DNA of 64,000 nt, from assembly GCA_004557075.1 (NCBI GenBank), contig SFEX01000006.1, positions 1-64,000 on the forward strand, written 5' to 3'. This document shows positions 33,357-41,686 of this stretch, piece after piece. The translations under genes were made by a program, and so were the position numbers. This DNA comes from Clostridiales bacterium. GTDB taxonomy: Bacteria; Bacillota; Clostridia; Oscillospirales; Oscillospiraceae. Positions within the stretch are counted from its first letter, which is position 1. Every line of letters starts with the position of its first letter. Below the pieces are notes generated by a model. It made no database searches. It saw only the letters and a list, made by a program, of their open reading frames with translations, and was not told where the DNA came from.

Positions 33357-35366
33357 ATGGTTATTGCTCTTGTAGGAAACCAGAACTGCGGCAAAACCAC
33401 GCTCTTTAACCAGCTCACAGGCTCGAATCAGCACGTCGGCAATTTCCCCGGCGTCACCGTCGAGCATAAGATGGGTCAGGTAATAGGCCATAAAAATTAC
33501 AGCCTTGTTGACCTGCCGGGCATTTATTCCATACGCCCTTACTCCGGTGAGGAAAAGGTGACCCGCAATTTCATAATCGATGAGAATCCCGATGTTATAA
33601 TAAACATTGCCGACGCCACCAATATTGAGCGCAATCTGTATCTTACCTTGCAGCTCATTGAAATGGGCAAGCCCATAGTGCTGGCGCTGAATATGATGGA
33701 TGAGCTGCTCGGAAACCACGGCTCTGTGGATATAAACGGCCTGTCCGACAGGCTGGGCATACCGGTAGTACCGATATCGGCGGCAAAAAAAGACGGCATA
33801 GAGGAGCTTATGCGCGTCGTGGAGGAGACTGCCGAGAAAAAGCTCAAGCCCCGCAGGATAGACTTCTGCTCCGCAGGTCCAGTGCACCGCTGCATACATA
33901 CCGTCAGCCACGTCGTGGAAGATCACGCCGATAACATAGGCGTGCCCTCGCGTTTTGCCGCGACCCGCGTCATTGAGGCCGATGAGGATATAATAAACGC
34001 GCTCAAGCTCAGCGATAACGAGCTGGAACTTATAGAACACGCGGTGGTCGAGATGGAAAACGAGAGCACGCTCGACCGCAACGCCGCGATAGCGGATATG
34101 CGTTATCGCTTCATCGAGGCAGTGTGTACGGAGACGGTCATAAGAGCGCAGGAGAGCAAGGAAATGCTCCGCAGCGTGAAGATAGATAAGATACTTACCA
34201 ATAAGTATCTTGCAATCCCTACATTTATCGCGATAATGGCCTTCGTGTTCTGGATGACCTTCAGCGTGCTGGGCAAATGGCTGTCCGATCTGCTTGCCAT
34301 GGGAATTGACAGCTTCACGGCGTGGATCGACGGCCTGCTCACGGCATACGGCTTAAACCCCGTTGTCCACAGCCTTGTTATCGACGGCGTGTTTGCCGGT
34401 GTTGGCAGTATGCTCAGCTTCCTTCCGCTTATAGTAGTGCTGTTTTTCTTCCTTGCGATACTTGAGGATACCGGCTATATGTCCCGCGTGGCGTTTGTTA
34501 TGGATAAGCTTCTGCGCCGCATAGGACTTTCGGGCCGCAGCTTTGTGCCGATGCTCATCGGCTTCGGCTGCTCCGTTCCCGCCATCATGGCGACGCGCAC
34601 GCTGTCGTCTGAGCGCGACCGGAAAATGACGATGCTGCTTGTGCCGTTTATGAGCTGCTCTGCCAAGATACCCATTTACGCGGTGTTCACGGCGGCGTTT
34701 TTCCCCGACCACGGCGGACTTGTTATGACCTGTCTGTATGTTTTCGGCATAATCGTGGGAATAATAGCTGCAAAGATACTCAGCAAGACTGCGTTTACCG
34801 GAAACCCCGTTCCCTTTGTCATGGAGCTGCCGAACTACCGCATGCCGTCGCTCAAGAGCGTGCTGCTGCTTATGTGGGAAAAGGCGTGGGACTTCATTCA
34901 GCGCGCGTTTACGGTCATATTTGTTGCGACCATAGTTATATGGTTCCTGCAAAGCTTTGATATCCGCCTTAACGTCGTTGAGGCGGGGAGCACCGACAGC
35001 CTGCTGGCAATAATAGGCGCGTGGATAGCGCCGATATTCGCGCCGCTCGGCTTCGGCGACTGGCGCGTCGCTACCGCGCTTGTGACGGGCGTCATGGCAA
35101 AGGAAGCCGTTATCAGCACCCTCGGCGTGCTCATGGGCGTGGGCGCAAACCTCACGGCGGCAACGCTCGGCGGACTTTTCACCCTGCGCTCGGCAATCAG
35201 CTTTCTGGTGTTCTGCCTGCTGTATACCCCCTGTATCGCGGCCCTTGCGGCGGTAAAGCGCGAGCTTGGCAGTGGAGTGAAAACGGTGCTGGTCATGATT
35301 TCACAGTGCTGCGTTGCGTGGCTCGTGGCGTATGCTGTGTATCTCCTTTCGGGAGTGTTTATCTGA
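33357..35366 (+). CDS. feoB: FeoB, ferrous iron transporter
   Basis: The 669-residue protein has an N-terminal G domain: G1 GNQNCGKTTLFN (7-18), G2 around GVTVE, G3 DLPGIYSI, G4 NMMDE. A helical GDI-like spacer follows, then a membrane domain with two Gate motifs (SFVPMLIGFGCSVPAIMATR near 389-408, with the conserved Cys, and a second around GVMAKEAVISTLG). It imports Fe2+. The ribosome site is within an inverted repeat (see 33281-33351). Its stop is 1 base before the next start. Confidence 0.95.
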   Translation: MVIALVGNQNCGKTTLFNQLTGSNQHVGNFPGVTVEHKMGQVIGHKNYSLVDLPGIYSIRPYSGEEKVTRNFIIDENPDVIINIADATNIERNLYLTLQLIEMGKPIVLALNMMDELLGNHGSVDINGLSDRLGIPVVPISAAKKDGIEELMRVVEETAEKKLKPRRIDFCSAGPVHRCIHTVSHVVEDHADNIGVPSRFAATRVIEADEDIINALKLSDNELELIEHAVVEMENESTLDRNAAIADMRYRFIEAVCTETVIRAQESKEMLRSVKIDKILTNKYLAIPTFIAIMAFVFWMTFSVLGKWLSDLLAMGIDSFTAWIDGLLTAYGLNPVVHSLVIDGVFAGVGSMLSFLPLIVVLFFFLAILEDTGYMSRVAFVMDKLLRRIGLSGRSFVPMLIGFGCSVPAIMATRTLSSERDRKMTMLLVPFMSCSAKIPIYAVFTAAFFPDHGGLVMTCLYVFGIIVGIIAAKILSKTAFTGNPVPFVMELPNYRMPSLKSVLLLMWEKAWDFIQRAFTVIFVATIVIWFLQSFDIRLNVVEAGSTDSLLAIIGAWIAPIFAPLGFGDWRVATALVTGVMAKEAVISTLGVLMGVGANLTAATLGGLFTLRSAISFLVFCLLYTPCIAALAAVKRELGSGVKTVLVMISQCCVAWLVAYAVYLLSGVFI

Positions 35367-35367
35367 T

Positions 35368-35520
35368 ATGGAGATTGTAATAATCGTCCTGCTTGCGGCA
35401 TGGCTTGCGTATGCCATACACTGTATACGCAAGGGGAAAACCGGCTGCTGCGGCGACTGCGCCAAGTGCGCAAAAAAGTGCGAAAAGGAGAAGGACGATG
35501 AAGATTCAGGAATCGGCTGA
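35368..35520 (+). CDS. FeoB-associated Cys-rich membrane protein
   Basis: This 50-residue protein begins MEIVIIVLLAAWLAYAIHCI, one membrane span, then CCGDCAKCAKKC, a Cys cluster, and an acidic tail. Small Cys-rich membrane proteins of this kind follow feoB in many Clostridia and Bacteroidetes; a role in handling Fe2+ or sensing is assumed but unproven. It starts 1 base after the feoB stop without its own ribosome site, implying coupled translation, and its 3' end overlaps dtxR by 23 bases. Confidence 0.8.
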   Translation: MEIVIIVLLAAWLAYAIHCIRKGKTGCCGDCAKCAKKCEKEKDDEDSGIG

Positions 35521-35863
35521 GCACTATCTTGAGACGCTGCTGATATTGAAAGAGAAAAAGGGCATGGTGCGAAGCATAGACCTCGCAAACGAGCTTGGGT
35601 ATTCGCGCCCGTCTGTCAGCGTTGCCATAAAGCAGCTCAGGGAGAACGACTATGTCACGGTTGACGATGGCGGTTACATAGAGCTTGCCGAGGCCGGCAG
35701 AGCAATCGCAGAGAAAATGTACGAGCGGCATAAGGCGCTCTCGCGCCTGCTTGAGAGCATGGGCGTATCGCCGGAAACGGCGGTGAAGGACGCCTGCCGC
35801 ATAGAGCACGTCATAAGCGACGAGAGCTTTGAAAAAATAACGGAATATATGAAAGGCAAATAG
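35498..35863 (+). CDS. DtxR/MntR-family iron-dependent regulator
   Basis: ATG 35498 follows AAAAGGAGAAGG and gives 121 residues. The HTH is SIDLANELGYSRPSVSVAIK (about 24-43), followed by wing and the metal-binding/dimer domain with ERHKALSRLLESMGV and CRIEHVISDESF, holding the E/H/C ligands of the DtxR family. It has no C-terminal SH3 domain and is somewhat shorter than MntR (about 140). As the last feo gene it most likely represses feo when iron is sufficient. Confidence 0.88.
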   Translation: MKIQESAEHYLETLLILKEKKGMVRSIDLANELGYSRPSVSVAIKQLRENDYVTVDDGGYIELAEAGRAIAEKMYERHKALSRLLESMGVSPETAVKDACRIEHVISDESFEKITEYMKGK

Positions 35864-35864
35864 T

Positions 35865-35892
35865 AAAGGGCAGGTGAAAACCTGCCTTTTGC
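35865..35892 (+). terminator. feo operon terminator
   Basis: AAAGGGCAGGT and ACCTGCCTTTTGCTTTT form a hairpin with a T-rich tail. Confidence 0.85.
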
Positions 35893-35971
35893 TTTTATCT
35901 GCCAAATAAATGTTGTATATAATCGCAATATACGGTCAACAATATAGATAAATCCAACAGGAGGTTTATCT

Positions 35972-36676
35972 ATGGAAAACAATAAGACTGGCAAGCTTGA
36001 TAAGTTTTTTGCCGGCAAGGGCTTTTACATAGTCCTTGCGCTATGTGTACTTGTGATAGGCGTCTCAGCCTACAGTTTAGCATCCCACGAATCCCCCGGC
36101 ACGGTGGATATTGACCCGGGCATCACGCTTGATAATACCCGCCCCGCGCCTACCGACAGCCCTGCGGCTCCGGAGACAAACGATGTTCCGCCCAAGACCG
36201 TCAGCGCGGACGACAGCGACATCGTAGCCGCCGGAACGTGGTCTGAGGACGATGTCTGGGAGGAGCCCACGTCGTGGATATGGCCTGTTATGGGCGATGT
36301 TGAGAGAGGCTACACCATGGAGGCGCTCGCGTATGACGTCACCATGGCCGACTGGCGCACGCATGACGGCGTGGATATTTTGGCCCAGCAGGGCGAGGTC
36401 GTGTGCGCGGCTGCCGACGGTGAGGTCGAGAGCATTGAGCAGGACGATCTTTACGGCACCACGGTCGTAATAAGCCATGGCAACGGCATAAAGACCGTGT
36501 ACTCGAATTTGGCCGATACCCCCACAGTGGCCGTGGGCGATAAGGTCAAGAGCGGAGCTGTCATCGGCTCTGTCGGAAAAACGGCCATCTGCGAGATAGG
36601 GCAGGGCAGCCATATCCACTTTGCCATGAGCAAAGACGGCCAGAGCATCGACCCGATGAATTATCTGCCCGCCTAA
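35972..36676 (+). CDS. M23 peptidase, SpoIIQ-like
   Basis: The 234-residue protein has one N-terminal span (FYIVLALCVLVIGVSAYSLA), a Pro/Asp-rich linker and a LytM domain from about 95. The zinc ligands of M23 are intact: HDGVD (H-x3-D) and HIHF (HxH). The segment DWRTHDGVDILA resembles clostridial SpoIIQ, which faces the mother-cell channel during engulfment and in Clostridia retains the metal site. GGAGGTTTATCT precedes the start. A general cell-wall endopeptidase is the alternative. Confidence 0.8.
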   Translation: MENNKTGKLDKFFAGKGFYIVLALCVLVIGVSAYSLASHESPGTVDIDPGITLDNTRPAPTDSPAAPETNDVPPKTVSADDSDIVAAGTWSEDDVWEEPTSWIWPVMGDVERGYTMEALAYDVTMADWRTHDGVDILAQQGEVVCAAADGEVESIEQDDLYGTTVVISHGNGIKTVYSNLADTPTVAVGDKVKSGAVIGSVGKTAICEIGQGSHIHFAMSKDGQSIDPMNYLPA

Positions 36677-36710
36677 TAAACCAAAATTTTCGGAAAAATT
36701 AAAAAAGTTG

Positions 36711-36739
36711 TTGACAATCGGGGCTATGTCTTGTATAAT
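36711..36739 (+). promoter_or_regulatory. Promoter of tRNA-Met
   Basis: TTGACA (36711-36716), 17-base spacer, TATAAT (36734-36739): a perfect consensus sigma-A promoter 22 bases before the tRNA. Confidence 0.9.
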
Positions 36740-36761
36740 TCCAATTGCTCATTTGAGAAAT

Positions 36762-36838
36762 GGCGGCATAGCTCAGTTGGCTAGAGCATGCGGTTCATAC
36801 CCGCAGTGTCCCCGGTTCGAATCCAGGTGCCGCTACCA
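36762..36838 (+). tRNA. tRNA-Met (CAT)
   Basis: Full cloverleaf with anticodon CAT in GCGGTTCATACCCGC, T-loop GGTTCGAATCC and encoded 3' CCA. GTAGC-type D arm reads ATAGCTCAGTTGGC. The acceptor has a G-T first pair and the T-stem one C-A mismatch. Features fit elongator rather than initiator tRNA-Met, because the anticodon stem lacks the three G-C pairs of initiators. Confidence 0.93.
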
Positions 36839-36870
36839 AAAAGGCGCAGCTTAAATACTGCGCCTTTTAT
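36839..36870 (+). terminator. Hairpin between the two tRNA genes
   Basis: AAAAGGCGCAG and CTGCGCCTTTTAT form a terminator-like hairpin with T-run after tRNA-Met. Confidence 0.75.
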
Positions 36871-36872
36871 AT

Positions 36873-36947
36873 GGCCCGTTGGTCAAGCGGTTAAGACACC
36901 GCCCTTTCACGGCGGTAACATGGGTTCGATTCCCGTACGGGTCACCA
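36873..36947 (+). tRNA. tRNA-Glu (TTC)
   Basis: Cloverleaf with anticodon stem-loop CCGCCCTTTCACGGCGG (anticodon TTC), D arm TTGGTCAAGCGGTTAAGA and T arm GGGTTCGATTCCC, CCA encoded. It lies 34 bases after tRNA-Met. Confidence 0.95.
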
Positions 36948-36950
36948 AAA

Positions 36951-36980
36951 AAGTCCACCTAAGGTGGGCTTTTATTTTTT
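36951..36980 (+). terminator. Terminator after tRNA-Glu
   Basis: AGTCCACCT and AGGTGGGCTTTTATTTTTT make a hairpin with a long T tract. Confidence 0.85.
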
Positions 36981-37174
36981 GCAATTTATGGAGAGATTCG
37001 AGGGGATCAGTCGTCAGCTTGACCAAAAACCGGTTCACGCTCTTGTGCAAGTGGTAGAAAACCTGTCTAATTACAAATACCTGTTTACATATATAATACT
37101 CTAATGTATATTAATCACAGGAAATAAATGACTCGAACATTGTGGCGTCCACTCTGGCTAAGGGACAGTTAATA

Positions 37175-37456
37175 ATGAGCAAAACAAAACTTATAGCACT
37201 CAAAATTATATACTGCCTGCTTTTAGTATCGTGGATTTTCAACATACTTTACGGTACTGGGAGATTCACGAGCATTGGGGATGTACACGCTTTAGCCTGC
37301 GTTGCCGCTGTAGCTTCACTGATAGGCAACTGGATAATTGAAAAATATATGAAAACCAAAACCGATCAAAAGTTTACGGCGTATGTTCCCGTCGGCGGCT
37401 TCCTTGTTGTCTCGGCAATATTTATCATAGCCGAACTGGTGCGCCCCCTGATTTGA
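37175..37456 (+). CDS. Small membrane protein, unknown function
   Basis: The 93-residue product begins MSKTKLIALKIIYCLLLVSW and shows three membrane segments (about 7-25, 38-54 and 70-90) with a basic loop EKYMKTKTDQK between the second and third. I do not recognise a family. AAGGGACAG lies upstream of ATG 37175. It stands alone with its own terminator. Confidence 0.6.
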   Translation: MSKTKLIALKIIYCLLLVSWIFNILYGTGRFTSIGDVHALACVAAVASLIGNWIIEKYMKTKTDQKFTAYVPVGGFLVVSAIFIIAELVRPLI

Positions 37457-37461
37457 CACCT

Positions 37462-37493
37462 CAGCCGGAGTAAATGCTCCGGCTGTTTTTTTC
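37462..37493 (+). terminator. Terminator
   Basis: CAGCCGGAG and CTCCGGCTGTTTTTTT form a clean hairpin with a T-run. Confidence 0.9.
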
Positions 37494-37577
37494 ATGCCTG
37501 CAAATAATCATAAACGTCTTGTTTAATCAGCCGTTTTCTGTTAAAATAAAATGTAATCTGATTGAGGAGGCAAAAGC

Positions 37578-38231
37578 GTGTCTGCAAAGTTCAAACAAAG
37601 AAAAGTCTCAAACAAGGTTTACATAATATGCGCTACAGTCGCGGTTCTGGCGCTTGCGGTCATTTTCGGACTGTTTTTGTCCCGGAACAGACAGGTAGCC
37701 CCGGTGTACGAGCTTGAAGTCGAGGGACTTGAGGCGGAGACTCCCGCCGAGGCTCAGGCGGCCTGCCGAGGCGATCACGAGCGCTTTGCCGAAGCCATGG
37801 AGAAATACGGCGAGAACTCGTGGATCTGGTGCGGCGGCAAGACGCTGTATCTTGTGAAATCGGACGTTCTTACCATTGACACCGAAAGAGAGCCGTCGAA
37901 TTTTACCGCCGTAAAATTCAAGGACGAAAACCACGATGTCAAGAGCGGATATATCATCGACCCCTCTATCGCGCCCAAGGAGTTAGGGCGGCTGGAGATC
38001 AGCGAGTCGGAGGAGTATACCTTTGAAAATGTGAGCATGACTGTCCGCGTCGGGCTTCGCAGCGGCGATATAAGCTATGAGAATGCGGTGTATCTATGGG
38101 AAAAGGGGAGCAATCTTGTGCTTGCCGTCAGGCCGGACACATATGAGACCGTGGAGGGCAGCATAGTGAACTTCACCGATGACGGAAACGTGACCCATAC
38201 CTGCTACATTCTTGATACTGCGATAGATTGA
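37578..38231 (+). CDS. Membrane-anchored extracytoplasmic protein, unknown
   Basis: The 217-residue product uses a GTG start with GAGGAGGCAAAA upstream. One span (YIICATVAVLALAVIFGLFL, residues 16-35) anchors a roughly 180-residue outer domain rich in beta patterns, with YLVKSDVLTIDTEREPSNFT, WIWCGGKTLYL and two Cys. I do not recognise the family. It precedes the ABC1 kinase by 11 bases, so the two are probably co-transcribed. Confidence 0.7.
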   Translation: MSAKFKQRKVSNKVYIICATVAVLALAVIFGLFLSRNRQVAPVYELEVEGLEAETPAEAQAACRGDHERFAEAMEKYGENSWIWCGGKTLYLVKSDVLTIDTEREPSNFTAVKFKDENHDVKSGYIIDPSIAPKELGRLEISESEEYTFENVSMTVRVGLRSGDISYENAVYLWEKGSNLVLAVRPDTYETVEGSIVNFTDDGNVTHTCYILDTAID

Positions 38232-38242
38232 AGGGAAAATAA

Positions 38243-39622
38243 ATGGCAATGGAGACGGGAGCGGACGCAAAGCGTCTGTTCGAGATAGTAAAAATAATAA
38301 GCAAATATAAAGTTACGCAGGGCATAAGCCCCGATAAGCTGTGCGATATGTTTAAGGAGCTGGGGCCGACCTTCGTCAAGCTCGGCCAGCTTCTCTCCAT
38401 GCACCCGGAGATAATACCCATGGAGCACTGCAAAAAGCTCGAGAGCCTGCGCACGGACGCCTCGCGGCTCGTGACGGCGCAGATACGCGAGATAATTTCC
38501 GACGAATACGGAAAGCCGTGGAACACGGTATTTGAGCGCATCATGCCGTATCCTTTGGGCGCGGCCTCGATCGCACAGGTGCATGAGGCTGTCCTGCTCG
38601 ACGGCACGCACGTCGCCGTGAAGATACAGCGGCCGGAGATATACTCCGTGATGGAGCGGGATGTGAGGCTTCTCAAAGCCGCTCTGAACGTTATTAAGCT
38701 GAAGAAGATAAACAATGTCATGAACCTGAGCGACACCATTGACGAGGTCTGGGCCGTTGCTCAGGAGGAGATGGATTTTGAGCGCGAGGCGGATAATATA
38801 CGCCGTGTGCGCGAAAATATCGAGGGCATAAAATATGTCTACTGCCCGAAGGTGTATGACGAGCTGAGTACCAAAAACGTGCTCGTTATGGAGTACATCG
38901 GCGGCTTTGAAATAGACAACAAGGCGGCGATGGCCGAGCAGGGCTACGATGTTCAGGAGGTCTGCACAAAGTTTATAAATAACTATATTAAGCAGTTTGC
39001 GGAGGACAGATTTTTCCATGCCGACCCCCACCCGGGAAACGTCCGGGTCTGGAACGGGAAGATAGTGTGGCTTGATTTGGGCATGATGGGCAGGCTCACG
39101 GAGACCGACGCAAGGCTCATTAAAATATGCATGAAGTCTATCGTCAGCAACGACTATATTGTTTTTGCCGATACCGTGCTGTCGATATGCGAGCATGACC
39201 CGACGCTCGATAAGGAAGCGTATTATGAGCGCATGCGTGTGTATCTGGATAAATACCGCATTATATCCATGGCGGAGATGAGCAGCGCGGTGGATATATT
39301 CGCTGACCTTTACCGCATAGCCCGCGACTTCGGCATCCTTGTTCCGAAATCGCTGACGATGTTCTGGCGCAGCCTGTCGATAATGGAGGGTACGGTGTCC
39401 GACCTCTCGCCGGAAACTGATCTGGCGGCCATAATTGGCAAGCATCTTGTGGCGCAGAACATGGTGAGCGGCGTGGCCGGCAGCATAACAAAGAAAATAT
39501 CGCATAAAAAGCTGGTGTCCGGCAGCGCGCTGCACTATAATGACAGTACCGAGCAGTACGAAGAGCCGGACGATGACGAATTTGACGAAGAGTCAGGCGA
39601 AGAAGAAAACACCGAGGAATGA
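38243..39622 (+). CDS. ABC1/UbiB-family atypical kinase
   Basis: The 459-residue protein shows the UbiB signatures: the KxGQ motif FVKLGQLLSMHPEIIP (about 46-61), an Ala-rich loop GAASIAQVHEA in place of the Gly-rich loop, VAVKIQRPE, HADPHPGNV (catalytic loop) and WLDLGMMGR (DLG instead of DFG). Family members are ATPases linked to quinone or lipid metabolism. An obligate anaerobe probably lacks ubiquinone, so a lipid-related role is likelier. The C-terminus is acidic and, unusually, has no clear membrane span. Confidence 0.85.
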   Translation: MAMETGADAKRLFEIVKIISKYKVTQGISPDKLCDMFKELGPTFVKLGQLLSMHPEIIPMEHCKKLESLRTDASRLVTAQIREIISDEYGKPWNTVFERIMPYPLGAASIAQVHEAVLLDGTHVAVKIQRPEIYSVMERDVRLLKAALNVIKLKKINNVMNLSDTIDEVWAVAQEEMDFEREADNIRRVRENIEGIKYVYCPKVYDELSTKNVLVMEYIGGFEIDNKAAMAEQGYDVQEVCTKFINNYIKQFAEDRFFHADPHPGNVRVWNGKIVWLDLGMMGRLTETDARLIKICMKSIVSNDYIVFADTVLSICEHDPTLDKEAYYERMRVYLDKYRIISMAEMSSAVDIFADLYRIARDFGILVPKSLTMFWRSLSIMEGTVSDLSPETDLAAIIGKHLVAQNMVSGVAGSITKKISHKKLVSGSALHYNDSTEQYEEPDDDEFDEESGEEENTEE

Positions 39623-39635
39623 TCCTCGGTGTTTT
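39608..39635. terminator. Shared terminator of convergent genes
   Basis: AACACCGAGGA and TCCTCGGTGTTTT flank the stop codon of the ABC1 kinase and adjoin the NUDIX stop codon, giving a compact bidirectional terminator. Confidence 0.8.
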
Positions 39636-40152
39636 AGCTTTGTAGATTGTCGGGGCTGCGCCTCATATCAAACAGCAGTGCGATAAAGCTTTTCATGTAC
39701 GGAATGAATTCGCCGCTGTCCATGAGTGCGAACACCTCGCTCAAATCAGCCCAGCGCGCGTCCATGACCTCCTCGGCCTGAAACCTCAGCTCGGACAGCT
39801 CAACATCCCGGCAAATAAGATAGTAGTCGTCAAAGCCCTCGTCAAAATTAACTGTGAGCTTGGGACGGATGCTGACAAAATCAATATCGAGCCCTAACTC
39901 CTCCGAGAGCTCTCGGTGCATCGCCTGACGGCTCGTCTCGCCCTTCAGGGCGGCTCCGCCGACGGTGATGTCCCATTTCCCGGGGAATGTGTTCTTTTGC
40001 ATACAGCGCCGCTGTATGAGCAGCTTGCCTTCGGAATTGAAGATCCCGACGTGAACCACCATGTGATACTGTCCGCCGGAAAGTCTCGTGCCGCGAACGC
40101 CGGTATCGCCGGTGGGCAGCCTGTCAATGTTGTAAATATCCCAAAGTTCCAT
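39634..40152 (-). CDS. NUDIX hydrolase
   Basis: The 172-residue protein has the NUDIX box GAALKGETSRQAMHRELSEE + LGL (G-x5-E-x7-REUxEExGU). The N-terminal part (MELWDIYNIDRLPTG, then YHMVVHVGIFNSEGKLLIQR) resembles the IDI/YfcD-like subgroup. It cleaves nucleoside-diphosphate-type substrates; which one is unclear. GAAAGAAGGCACG lies upstream. It is convergent with the ABC1 kinase. Confidence 0.88.
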   Translation of the reverse strand: MELWDIYNIDRLPTGDTGVRGTRLSGGQYHMVVHVGIFNSEGKLLIQRRCMQKNTFPGKWDITVGGAALKGETSRQAMHRELSEELGLDIDFVSIRPKLTVNFDEGFDDYYLICRDVELSELRFQAEEVMDARWADLSEVFALMDSGEFIPYMKSFIALLFDMRRSPDNLQS

Positions 40153-40262
40153 AAATCGTGCCTTCTTTCAAAGCATAGGTTAGCAGATTTGAGGCCAAAC
40201 GTCAACGCCCTTATCAAACGAAAAAGAATAGGCGCCGCCTGAGCCGCGCGGACAAATTTTGC

Positions 40263-40291
40263 TTTACATTGACAGCGCAATTTGCTATAAT
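40263..40291 (+). promoter_or_regulatory. Promoter of tRNA-Arg
   Basis: TTTACA (40263-40268), 17 bases, TATAAT (40286-40291), 12 bases before the tRNA. Confidence 0.8.
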
Positions 40292-40303
40292 ACATGAGCA
40301 AAA

Positions 40304-40380
40304 GCGCCCGTAGCTCAGCTGGATAGAGTGTCAGACTCCGACTCTGAAGGTCGTGGGTTCGAATCCCGTCGGGCGTACCA
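40304..40380 (+). tRNA. tRNA-Arg (CCG), attachment target
   Basis: Cloverleaf GCGCCCGTAGCTCAGCTGGA with anticodon loop CTCCGAC (anticodon CCG), T arm GTGGGTTCGAATCCC and encoded CCA. Bases 40335-40380 recur exactly at 47370-47415, so an integrative element has entered here and restored the tRNA 3' part. Confidence 0.95.
40335..40380 (+). repeat. attL, 46-bp direct repeat (left)
   Basis: From ACTCCGACTCTGAAGG to CGGGCGTACCA, covering the anticodon loop to CCA of tRNA-Arg. Identical to 47370-47415. Confidence 0.95.
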
Positions 40381-40384
40381 TGAA

Positions 40385-40434
40385 TAAAAGCCAGTGTTTT
40401 CAATGCTTTGCGGCATTTTGACACTGGCTTTTCT
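40385..40434. terminator. Hairpin after tRNA-Arg
   Basis: AAAAGCCAGTGT and ACACTGGCTTTT, with inner AATGC/GCATT, form a long stem with flanking A/T runs. It can end the tRNA transcript and the integrase transcript. Confidence 0.8.
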
Positions 40435-40495
40435 TTCATTTTTTGAGCGGGTTTTTAGGACGAAAATTCAACTATAATTCAACTCGCTGTTTATT

Positions 40496-41686
40496 TTATG
40501 CTTTTTTCAGGAGAATTTCACCTAAAATATCGGCGTTGCGCTTATCCGCTTCCTCCATCACATGAGCGTAAATGTTTGTTGTTGTGCTAACCTGAGAATG
40601 ACCGAGCCGCTTTGATATGCTCACGCTGTCCATACCGTTGAAAATAAGCAGGCTTGTCATGGTGTGTCTGAAAGCGTGGGGGTTGATATGCGGCAGATCG
40701 TGGCGCTTGCTGAAGCGGTCAAGCCATGTCGTCACGCTGTCGGGGTGCATTGGCGCTCCGCTATCCTGAGAGAACACAAAATCATTGCGCTGATAGTATG
40801 AGCCCAGGCGAAGAATTTCTTCGGCCTGCCACGCTTTGTACTGCTTGAGGAGCTGCATCGTCTCAGCGGGCAAGGAAATGAAACGCTTGCTGCTTTCGGT
40901 TTTCGGGCTGCTTTCATATACCCCTTTATCCGGCGTGTATGATATGCTCCGGCAGATATAGACGCGGCTGTTCTCAAAGTCCACATTTGCCCATTTGAGC
41001 CCCAACACCTCGCCGCGCCTTGCACCGGTTATAAGCAGCATATGAACGAGCACACGCCATTTAAGTGGCTCTGTGTCCAGCGCCTCAAATATTCGGGGAA
41101 TGTCGGAGGCCTGCAAGTAATTAGGCTCTTTACGCGCCCTCTTAGGGGCTTCAGCTCTTGCAGCGGGGTTAAAGGGTATCAATCCCTCTTTCACCGCCTG
41201 AGCAAGCACAAGTGATATAAAGCGGTGATAGCGTAATATGGTGCTGCTTGAGAGCTTGCCGCCTGTGCGCTTGTTTGTGCCATCCTGGGCAAGTTTCGAG
41301 TATAGGTCATTGAGATGATCGGGGCGAATCTCCCGGAGCTTTATATGCCCGATTTCAGGGTATATGCGAGGCGTCATGTTGCGGTAGTCTGCAATAGTGG
41401 TGTGCTTATCTCCCCGGCGCTCTTTAAGCTCCAGAACATACTCGCAGTAATCGGAAAACCTCTGACGGCTGTCAGAAGTTACGCCCTCTCTACACTCTTT
41501 TTCAAAAGTCGCGGCGAAAGCCTCGGCTTTTCTTCTCGCGCTTTTCTCCGTCCATGTGGGCGAAACTTCAAATGTTGCGGTATAGGGCTTTAGCTGCCGC
41601 CCGTCCGCACCCCTACCGCGATGAACGCGTATGGAGTACGAGACCAGCTTGCCGGACTTATCCCGCCGCTCTTGTATGTTAGCCAT
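40496..41686 (-). CDS. int: Tyrosine recombinase (integrase)
   Basis: The 396-residue protein has an N-terminal arm-binding domain (SIRVHRGRGADGRQLKPYTA), a core-binding SAM-like domain (about 75-165) and a catalytic domain. R lies in LITGARRGEVLGL, HxxR in PHAFRHTMTSLL, the second H in KRLGHSQVSTTTN and the nucleophile in IYAHVMEE. It catalyses site-specific insertion and excision at tRNA-Arg. Its 3' end faces attL. The start overlaps the repressor stop by 8 bases, so both share a transcript. Confidence 0.93.
   Translation of the reverse strand: MANIQERRDKSGKLVSYSIRVHRGRGADGRQLKPYTATFEVSPTWTEKSARRKAEAFAATFEKECREGVTSDSRQRFSDYCEYVLELKERRGDKHTTIADYRNMTPRIYPEIGHIKLREIRPDHLNDLYSKLAQDGTNKRTGGKLSSSTILRYHRFISLVLAQAVKEGLIPFNPAARAEAPKRARKEPNYLQASDIPRIFEALDTEPLKWRVLVHMLLITGARRGEVLGLKWANVDFENSRVYICRSISYTPDKGVYESSPKTESSKRFISLPAETMQLLKQYKAWQAEEILRLGSYYQRNDFVFSQDSGAPMHPDSVTTWLDRFSKRHDLPHINPHAFRHTMTSLLIFNGMDSVSISKRLGHSQVSTTTNIYAHVMEEADKRNADILGEILLKKA

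Noticed and set aside
38204..39535. Minus-strand 443-codon frame over the ABC1 kinase
   Set aside because: The plus frame has all UbiB motifs; the minus frame is His/Tyr/Leu-rich shadow sequence.
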